A stretch of 9,633 nt of DNA from Angelakisella sp. (GTDB lineage: Bacteria > Bacillota > Clostridia > Oscillospirales > Ruminococcaceae). Every line of letters begins with the position of its first letter. The first letter of the stretch is position 1. Shown piece by piece: positions 5,635 through 9,633 of this stretch. The DNA lies in NCBI GenBank assembly GCA_022794295.1, contig JAAWEO010000064.1, forward strand, positions 1 through 9,633, written 5' to 3'. Position numbers and translations under genes: made by a program. Below the pieces are notes generated by a model. That model did not search any database, was not told the origin of the DNA, and worked only from the letters and a program-made list of their open reading frames with translations.

Positions 5635-6171
5635 ATGAATAACATCTGGCACGACATTTCCCCCAAGCGCATCACCCCCGAGGAGTTTATCGCGGTGGTG
5701 GAGATCCCCAAGGGGAGCAAGAAGAAGTATGAGCTGGATAAGGAGACCGGGTTGATCATTCTGGACCGGATCCTTCACACCTCCACCCACTATCCGGCCA
5801 ACTACGGCTTTATTCCCCGGACCTACGGCGACGACCTGGACCCCCTGGATGTTCTGGTCCTCTGCTCCGAGCCCCTGGAGCCCCTGACCCTGGTGCGGTG
5901 CTACCCCATCGGGATGATCTCCATGATCGATTCCGGCCGGAACGACGAGAAGATCATTGCTATCCCGGTCAGCGACCCCACCTACAACGGGTATACCGAT
6001 ATCAAAGAGCTGCCGGGGCACATTTTCGAGGAGATGCGGCACTTTTTCCGGGTCTATAAAAACCTGGAGGGAAAGGAGACCGCAGTGAACGAGGTGAGCG
6101 GCCGGGAAAGCGCGGTGGCTACCATCAAAGCCGCCATTGACAGCTACGTGGAGCACTTCTGCAAGGGCTGA
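5635..6171 (+). CDS. ppa: Inorganic pyrophosphatase, family I
   Basis: A soluble cytosolic enzyme that hydrolyses pyrophosphate to two phosphates and pulls biosynthetic reactions forward. At 178 aa it matches the compact bacterial family I form. Recognisable elements are EIPKGSKKKYELD (23-35), THYPANYGFIPRTYGDDLDPLDVLVL (51-76, with the signature acidic residues D67, D69 and D72), D99 and D104 with K106 in DSGRNDEK, and HFFRVYKNLEGK toward the C-terminus. It is not the DHH-type family II (ppaC) enzyme common in many Firmicutes. AAGGAG (5621-5626) overlaps the preceding stop codon and lies 8 nt before ATG. It is the second gene of a two-gene operon with the dehydrogenase and is followed directly by a terminator. 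Confidence 0.96.
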   Translation: MNNIWHDISPKRITPEEFIAVVEIPKGSKKKYELDKETGLIILDRILHTSTHYPANYGFIPRTYGDDLDPLDVLVLCSEPLEPLTLVRCYPIGMISMIDSGRNDEKIIAIPVSDPTYNGYTDIKELPGHIFEEMRHFFRVYKNLEGKETAVNEVSGRESAVATIKAAIDSYVEHFCKG

Positions 6172-6195
6172 GGGGACACGCCCTAAAAACACCGG

Positions 6196-6227
6196 GAAAG
6201 GATGGCGCAGCCGTCCTTTCTTTTTTT
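6196..6227 (+). terminator. Intrinsic terminator of the dehydrogenase-ppa operon
   Basis: GAAAGGATGGC (6196-6206) pairs with GCCGTCCTTTC (6210-6220), 11 pairs with one G-T and a 3-nt loop. Seven T follow (6221-6227). Confidence 0.92.
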
Positions 6228-6390
6228 GCAAAAACAGAAGGGCTCTCCGGCCCCCTGTTCCCGCGGCCCCGGAAACACCACGGCATTGCCGGGCAAAGGA
6301 TAAAAATAGGACCGGAGAAAACAGGAGAAAATAAAAGCGATCGGGCGAAAACAAAAGCTGTCGCGGAACAGATTTATTTTTTTGCAAAAA
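6221..6390. repeat. 14-bp direct repeat TTTTTTTGCAAAAA
   Basis: Identical copies lie at 6221-6234 (T-tract of the ppa terminator) and 6377-6390 (directly before the rplM -35). The motif is itself nearly palindromic. The second copy lies where an AT-rich UP element would be. Confidence 0.6.
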
Positions 6391-6394
6391 GGTG

Positions 6395-6423
6395 TTGACA
6401 GGGGGGGCGGGGCCCGCTATAAT
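6395..6423 (+). promoter_or_regulatory. Perfect-consensus promoter of rplM-rpsI
   Basis: TTGACA (6395-6400) and TATAAT (6418-6423) are exact consensus hexamers with a 17-bp spacer made only of G and C. An AT-rich tract (6371-6390) directly upstream resembles an UP element. The predicted start is about 6430. Confidence 0.92.
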
Positions 6424-6429
6424 TAGACA

Positions 6430-6509
6430 CGTGCCTTTCCCCCAAATGCGGCCTTGGACCGCGGAAAACAAAGGGAAAATGGAAAATTTTGATAGGAGGA
6501 AAAGAAACT
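6430..6509 (+). promoter_or_regulatory. rplM leader with small two-part stem
   Basis: An outer stem, TTTCCC (6436-6441) with GGGAAA (6473-6478), encloses GCGG/CCGC (6448-6451 with 6459-6462). It ends just before the ribosome binding site. L13 leaders that control rplM-rpsI are known in Firmicutes. Whether this one belongs to that family cannot be decided by eye. Confidence 0.35.
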
Positions 6510-6938
6510 ATGTCCACCACCATGGCAAACCCCCAGACCGTCTCCCGGAAGTGGTTCATTCTGGACGCTGCCGGCAAGCCTCTGGGCCGCACCGCCGCCC
6601 AGGCTGCTGTGATCCTCAGAGGGAAATATAAGCCCACCTTCACCCCCCATGTGGATTGCGGGGACCACGTCATCATCATCAACGCCAAGGACGCCGTCCT
6701 CACCGGCAAGAAGCTGGAGAAGAAGTATTATCGGCGTCATTCCGGCTGGATCGGCGGCCTGAAGGAGGTCCAGTACAAGACCCTGATGGCGGAGAATCCC
6801 GAAAAGGCGATGCTCCTGGCTGTAAAGGGCATGATCCCTGACACCACCATCGGCCGCAAGGCCCTGACCAGATGCCGGGTCTACGCGGGCGCCGAGCACG
6901 GCCATGCCGCCCAGAAGCCCGAAGCCTGGAAGCTGTAA
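6510..6938 (+). CDS. rplM: 50S ribosomal protein L13
   Basis: A large-subunit ribosomal protein of 142 aa (Bacillus L13 is about 145). Landmarks are RKWFILDAAGKPLGR, AAVILRGKYKPTFTPHVDCGDHVIIINAKD, LTGKKLEKKYYRRHSG, GGLKE, AVKGMIP and the C-terminal RVYAGAEHGHAAQKPE. The ATG at 6510, 10 nt after AGGAGG (6494-6499), gives MSTTMANPQTVSRKW, which matches Firmicutes L13 starts. A longer reading from a TTG at 6489 would include the ribosome binding site itself and is rejected. An in-frame ATG at 6522 is a less likely alternative. It is cotranscribed with rpsI, which follows 21 bp later, as in most bacteria. Confidence 0.97.
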   Translation: MSTTMANPQTVSRKWFILDAAGKPLGRTAAQAAVILRGKYKPTFTPHVDCGDHVIIINAKDAVLTGKKLEKKYYRRHSGWIGGLKEVQYKTLMAENPEKAMLLAVKGMIPDTTIGRKALTRCRVYAGAEHGHAAQKPEAWKL

Positions 6939-6959
6939 TCGGAAGGAGGAACAGAAATT

Positions 6960-7358
6960 ATGTACGAGTCCAAGCCCTACTACTACGGCACCGGCCGCAG
7001 AAAGAGCAGTGTTGCCCGTGTCCGCCTTTACTCCGGCACCGGCAAGATCACCATCAACAACCGGGACATCGATGATTACTTTGGCCTGGAGACCCTGAAG
7101 CTCCTGGTCCGCCAGCCCCTGAACCTCACCGATACCCTGGGCCGCTTTGACATTGTCTGCACCGTCGCCGGCGGCGGCGTCTCCGGCCAGGCCGGCGCCA
7201 TCCGCCACGGGATCTCCCGGGCCCTCCTCCAGCACAGCGACGAAATGCGCCCCATCCTGAAGAAGGCCGGGTTCCTGACCCGCGACCCCAGAATGAAGGA
7301 GCGGAAAAAGTACGGCCTCAAGGCCGCCCGCCGGGCTCCCCAGTTCTCCAAGAGATAA
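6960..7358 (+). CDS. rpsI: 30S ribosomal protein S9
   Basis: A small-subunit ribosomal protein of 132 aa, the normal length. It shows YYGTGRRKSSVARVRLYSGTG, the central GGGVSGQAGAIRHGISRALL, and the typical basic tail RKKYGLKAARRAPQFSKR, whose final residues reach the ribosomal P site in known structures. AAGGAGG lies just before the ATG. Second gene of the rplM-rpsI operon, closed by a terminator 28 bp after the stop. Confidence 0.98.
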   Translation: MYESKPYYYGTGRRKSSVARVRLYSGTGKITINNRDIDDYFGLETLKLLVRQPLNLTDTLGRFDIVCTVAGGGVSGQAGAIRHGISRALLQHSDEMRPILKKAGFLTRDPRMKERKKYGLKAARRAPQFSKR

Positions 7359-7385
7359 ACAGACCCTTTCCCAATACACCATTCC

Positions 7386-7419
7386 GGCCTCTCTGCCCCT
7401 TGGCAGGGGGGCCTTTTTT
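7386..7419 (+). terminator. Intrinsic terminator of rplM-rpsI
   Basis: GGCCTCTCTGCC (7386-7397) pairs with GGCAGGGGGGCC (7402-7413), 12 pairs with two G-T and a CCTT loop. Six T follow (7414-7419). Confidence 0.92.
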
Positions 7420-7446
7420 CCGCAAAGAAAGGGAGGGGGAAGGTCC

Positions 7447-7995
7447 TTGAACTGGGTGGGACATTTGCGCACGGTAAACCGCCACCGGCGGCTGGTGCGG
7501 CGGGCCTGCTTTCGGGTGGGGCTTTATTGGCAGGGGCTGACCCACGATCTGTCAAAGTATGCACCGGTGGAATTCTGGGTGGGGGCAAAATATTTCCAGG
7601 GGGACCACAGCCCCAACGAGGCAGAGCGCCTGGAAAAGGGGTACAGTGCCGCCTGGCTCCATCACAAGGGGAGAAACAAGCACCATCTGGAGTACTGGAT
7701 CGACTACAGCCCGGTGGGGGACCACGCTCTTTCCGGGTGCAGAATGCCGGAAAGGTATGTGGTGGAAAGCTTCTGTGACCGGGTGGCAGCCAGCCGGGTC
7801 TATCTGGGGGAGCGGTACACCGACGCCTCCCCCTGGGAATACTATTGCCATGGACAGGACCGATACCTGCTCCATCCGGAAACCCGGGCGCTTCTGGAGC
7901 GCCTTTTGACCATGCTCCGGGACGAAGGGGAGGAACGGGTCTACCGGTATATCCGGCAGGATGTGCTGGGAGGGAAAGGGAAAACAGGCAGGTAG
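7447..7995 (+). CDS. DUF5662 family protein
   Basis: A predicted cytosolic protein of 182 aa that I recognise as DUF5662, common in Firmicutes and of unknown function. Conserved family segments are VGLYWQGLTHDLSKYAPVEF (25-43), WLHHKGRNKHHLEYWIDY (70-87) and ESFCDRVAASRVYLGE (107-122). The His/Asp pattern (H33-D34, H72-H73, H79-H80, D111) looks like a metal-binding HD-type site, suggesting a hydrolase; this is inference. The best start is a TTG at 7447 after GGGAGGGGGAAGG. It gives MNWVGHLRTVNRH, matching family N-termini of the form M-x-x-x-GHLKTIN. A GTG at 7456 would cut this off. Only 27 bp separate it from the rpsI terminator, so it depends on read-through or an unseen promoter inside rpsI. 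Confidence 0.85.
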   Translation: MNWVGHLRTVNRHRRLVRRACFRVGLYWQGLTHDLSKYAPVEFWVGAKYFQGDHSPNEAERLEKGYSAAWLHHKGRNKHHLEYWIDYSPVGDHALSGCRMPERYVVESFCDRVAASRVYLGERYTDASPWEYYCHGQDRYLLHPETRALLERLLTMLRDEGEERVYRYIRQDVLGGKGKTGR

Positions 7996-8043
7996 CTGCC
8001 GGTCCATAAAACCACAACCCGGCCGGATATGGCGGGAAAAAAG

Positions 8044-8066
8044 GGACGGAGGCCTCCGTCCTTTTT
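8044..8066 (+). terminator. Intrinsic terminator of the DUF5662 gene
   Basis: The perfect 18-nt palindrome GGACGGAGGCCTCCGTCC (8044-8061) is followed by TTTTT (8062-8066). An A-run before it allows weak function on the other strand. Confidence 0.88.
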
Positions 8067-8094
8067 CTGCTTTTGAACACACAGAGAGGCAGAT

Positions 8095-8138
8095 GGAAAG
8101 CTCCCCGGGGCCGCAGAATGGCCGCCGGGGAGCTTTCC
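8095..8138. repeat. Large hairpin without T-run
   Basis: GGAAAGCTCCCCGG (8095-8108) pairs perfectly with CCGGGGAGCTTTCC (8125-8138), extended by GGCC/GGCC around a 7-nt loop with one bulged G. No T-tract follows on either strand, so it is not a classical terminator. Confidence 0.6.
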
Positions 8139-8182
8139 GGAATGAGAGAAAATGAGAAAGTAGAAGATATCAGAGCTTACAA

Positions 8183-8231
8183 GGAAAAACCAGGACGGCC
8201 CGATGAAGGGATGATCCTCCCTGGTTTTTCC
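8183..8231. terminator. Terminator of the solute-binding lipoprotein gene, possibly bidirectional
   Basis: GGAAAAACCAGG (8183-8194) pairs perfectly with CCTGGTTTTTCC (8220-8231) around a 25-nt loop that can fold further. Both strands present CCTGG then TTTTT in the 3' arm. It lies 72 bp past the stop of the minus-strand gene. Confidence 0.7.
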
Positions 8232-8261
8232 GCGGGACAGGGCAAAAGGATGCCGGTCCCG

Positions 8262-8289
8262 GCCGGCCTGCCAGAGGGATCAGGCCGGC
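8262..8289. repeat. GC-rich hairpin next to the lipoprotein stop
   Basis: GCCGGCCTG (8262-8270) pairs perfectly with CAGGCCGGC (8281-8289) around a 10-nt loop. It begins 14 bp after the minus-strand stop and has no T-run, so it may protect the mRNA 3' end. Confidence 0.55.
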
Positions 8290-8302
8290 GCAGAGGGTGG
8301 GA

Positions 8303-9403
8303 TCAGCCGTTGATGGAGGCCCACAGGGCGTTCCACTTCTCCAGAACGGCGGCCTTGTTCTCGGTGCACCAGGCGACGTCACGGTCGGCCCACTTGATCT
8401 CCTCGTTCTTGGGGAGGTAGGGGGTCTCGAAGGTGGCTTTGGAGTTGGTCATACGCAGGGTGCCCAGCTTGGAGCCAATGGCGTTCTGACCCTCGGCGCT
8501 CATAAGCAGGTTGACCATGGCCTTGGCAGCCTCCGGGTGAGGAGCGCCCTTGATGACCGCGCAGCCAAAGGCGGAGGCAGAGGTACCCTCGGCGGGGTAG
8601 ACCATCCGGACGTTGGTGGCGCCGGACTTCAGCAGGGGGGCAACGCCATCCTCGTAGGTGATGCCAACGGCATACTCGCCCTCCAGAACGCTCTTGAAGC
8701 AGACAGAGGAGGAGGTGGAGATGGTGAGCTTGTTTTTCATCAGCTTTTCAATGAAGTCCCAGACCTCGTCACTGTCGTTGCCATAGACCGCCATCATGTT
8801 GCAGACGTTGTTCCAGGCAGCGGAGGAGGAGTTGGGGTCAGAGAAAACGATCTTGCCCTCCAGCTTGGGGTCCAGCAGATCGGCATAGCCGTTGATGGTG
8901 ATACCCAGCTCCTTCTCCAGGTCGGTGTTCACACAGAACACGCAGGTGGAGAGGTGGTCCAGGTTGTAGAAGCCGTTGTTGGAACGGTAGGCCTCGATGA
9001 TCTCGGGCTCATACTCGGTGGTCCAGTGCTCGAAGATGTCCTTGTGGGTGTCACCGTCGCTGTTGGAAAGAGCGCCCCACATAATGTCGCCCTGGGGGTT
9101 GCCGGCCTCGGCAGTAATACGGGCGGTGAGCTCGCCGGCAGAACCGTTGACCACCTCGACCTCGCAGTCGGGATACATCTCGTTGAATACTTCCAGCAGG
9201 CCGTTCAGGTCATTCTCGGTCATGGAGGAGTAAAGCACCAGGCTGTCGCCAATGTCAACAGGCTCCGCCTCCGGAGCAGGAGCGTCCGGGCTGGCAGAGG
9301 GCGCCGGATCCGGTGTGGTGCTGGAGGGAGTGTTCCCACCGCCGCAAGCAGCCATAGAGGCCATCAGGGAAAGGGTCAGCAGGATAGCGAAAAACTTTTT
9401 CAT
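8303..9403 (-). CDS. ABC transporter substrate-binding lipoprotein (Fe3+/AfuA-like, family 1)
   Basis: A predicted lipid-anchored extracellular binding protein of 366 aa that would deliver a ligand to an ABC importer. Residues 1-20 form a lipoprotein signal with lipobox MAAC (C20). Residues 21 to about 50 are a Pro/Ala/Ser spacer. The fold starts at SLVLYSSMTENDLNGLLEVF (54-73) and continues with GDIMWGA (105-111), LLDPKLEGKIVFSDPNSSSAAWN (176-198), VGITYEDG (246-253), VRMVYPAEGTSA (265-276) and KGAPHPEAAKAMVNLLMSAEGQ (285-306). This layout is typical of the COG1840 group (iron, also aminoethylphosphonate or other ligands). The adjacent tyrosine pair that binds iron in many ferric-binding proteins is not evident, so the ligand is open. 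AAAGGAG precedes ATG at 9403. No permease or ATPase gene is adjacent in the window; downstream the next gene is convergent. Confidence 0.88.
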   Translation of the reverse strand: MKKFFAILLTLSLMASMAACGGGNTPSSTTPDPAPSASPDAPAPEAEPVDIGDSLVLYSSMTENDLNGLLEVFNEMYPDCEVEVVNGSAGELTARITAEAGNPQGDIMWGALSNSDGDTHKDIFEHWTTEYEPEIIEAYRSNNGFYNLDHLSTCVFCVNTDLEKELGITINGYADLLDPKLEGKIVFSDPNSSSAAWNNVCNMMAVYGNDSDEVWDFIEKLMKNKLTISTSSSVCFKSVLEGEYAVGITYEDGVAPLLKSGATNVRMVYPAEGTSASAFGCAVIKGAPHPEAAKAMVNLLMSAEGQNAIGSKLGTLRMTNSKATFETPYLPKNEEIKWADRDVAWCTENKAAVLEKWNALWASING

Positions 9404-9547
9404 TGTTTTTTCTCCTTTACTGAGTTTGTTCTGAGTTTTCTATCTTCTTATTACGGCCTTCTCTCGGGACCGCAGTAAGCAACAAAAATTGGGATTCCAA
9501 AGCACAAAGAAGCCAGCCCCCACGAAACAACCCCGCCCGCAGGCCAT

Positions 9548-9601
9548 AGCCGCGAAGCGGCCTTAGCCCGAAGGGCTCCGCTTTTTTCCGCAGAAAAAAG
9601 C
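9548..9601. repeat. Cluster of GAA-loop hairpins at the right end
   Basis: Three hairpins follow one another: GCCGC-GAA-GCGGC (9549-9561), AGCCC-GAA-GGGCT (9565-9577) and GCTTTTTT with AAAAAAGC (9580-9587 with 9594-9601). The first shares AGCCGCGAAGCGGC exactly with 228-241. The cluster may terminate a transcript from beyond the window or be a REP-like intergenic element. A further pair, CGGCC/GGCCG, flanks the last bases. Confidence 0.45.
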
Positions 9602-9633
9602 ACCTAATCCGGCCAACGAGCCTCCGGCCGCAA

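Larger units (their letters stand above)
6172..6509. other. Intergenic region between ppa and rplM, 338 bp
   Basis: Besides the ppa terminator, it holds an A-rich stretch with repeated AAAANAAAAGC units (about 6328-6358), a 14-bp direct repeat, the rplM promoter and the rplM leader. No gene is supported. Confidence 0.6.
7996..8302. other. Convergent intergenic region with four strong hairpins
   Basis: The 307-bp gap between the DUF5662 gene and the solute-binding lipoprotein has no supported gene. It contains the hairpins at 8044-8066, 8095-8138, 8183-8231 and 8262-8289, of which the first and third look like terminators. Confidence 0.6.

Noticed and set aside
4489..6471. A 660-codon open frame on the minus strand across the dehydrogenase and pyrophosphatase genes
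   Set aside because: It is fully antisense to two clear enzymes, its composition is Gly/Pro/Val-rich as expected from a GC-rich shadow, and it shows no domain I recognise.
8073..8420. A 115-codon plus-strand frame after the DUF5662 terminator
   Set aside because: It passes through three strong hairpins and ends antisense to the lipoprotein gene; no ribosome binding site or family resemblance.
8297..9478. A 393-codon plus-strand frame over the solute-binding lipoprotein
   Set aside because: Antisense to a gene with lipobox, ribosome binding site and family motifs; its Gly/Val-rich peptide looks like a codon-bias shadow.

Overview
The window looks like a chromosomal stretch from a high-GC member of the Clostridia, most likely an Oscillospiraceae-type gut bacterium (Flavonifractor/Pseudoflavonifractor-like). 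The reasons are GGAGG-type ribosome binding sites on most genes, a Firmicutes-type YmdB, a DUF5662 protein, lipoproteins with Pro/Glu/Ser- or Pro/Ala/Ser-rich linkers, and a surface protein ending in an NPDTG sortase-type signal. The genus assignment is an inference. Ten protein genes are supported. No tRNA, rRNA, CRISPR array, transposase or phage gene was seen.

Layout. 1-263 is GC-rich, hairpin-dense and without a recognisable gene. ymdB (264-1043, minus) and a CAP-domain lipoprotein (1265-2095, plus) diverge from a 221-bp gap. A terminator usable in both directions (2103-2143) separates the lipoprotein from a convergent winged-helix regulator (2159-2722, minus) that lacks the phospho-accepting Asp. 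An AT-rich 481-bp gap with nested inverted repeats, a long hairpin, a promoter and a leader stem-loop lies between this regulator and a divergent, signal-peptide-bearing, NPDTG-anchored surface protein (3204-4235, plus). That gene has strongly biased codon use and is closed off by two terminators. Next come an iron-type alcohol dehydrogenase and a family I inorganic pyrophosphatase as a tight two-gene operon (4507-6171) with a near-consensus promoter and its own terminator. A perfect-consensus promoter then drives rplM-rpsI (ribosomal proteins L13 and S9), followed by a terminator and a DUF5662 gene with a TTG start. On the other strand is an ABC-transporter substrate-binding lipoprotein (8303-9403, minus). 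The gap between it and the DUF5662 gene holds four strong hairpins. The last 200 bases carry GAA-loop hairpins, one of which shares 14 identical bases with a hairpin near the left end.

How it fits together. ppa, rplM-rpsI and ymdB are housekeeping functions. The CAP lipoprotein, NPDTG protein and solute-binding lipoprotein are envelope components. The most interesting unit is the pair formed by the non-canonical regulator and the NPDTG surface protein, which share one unusually elaborate control region. Regulation of one by the other is a hypothesis from position, not something the sequence proves.
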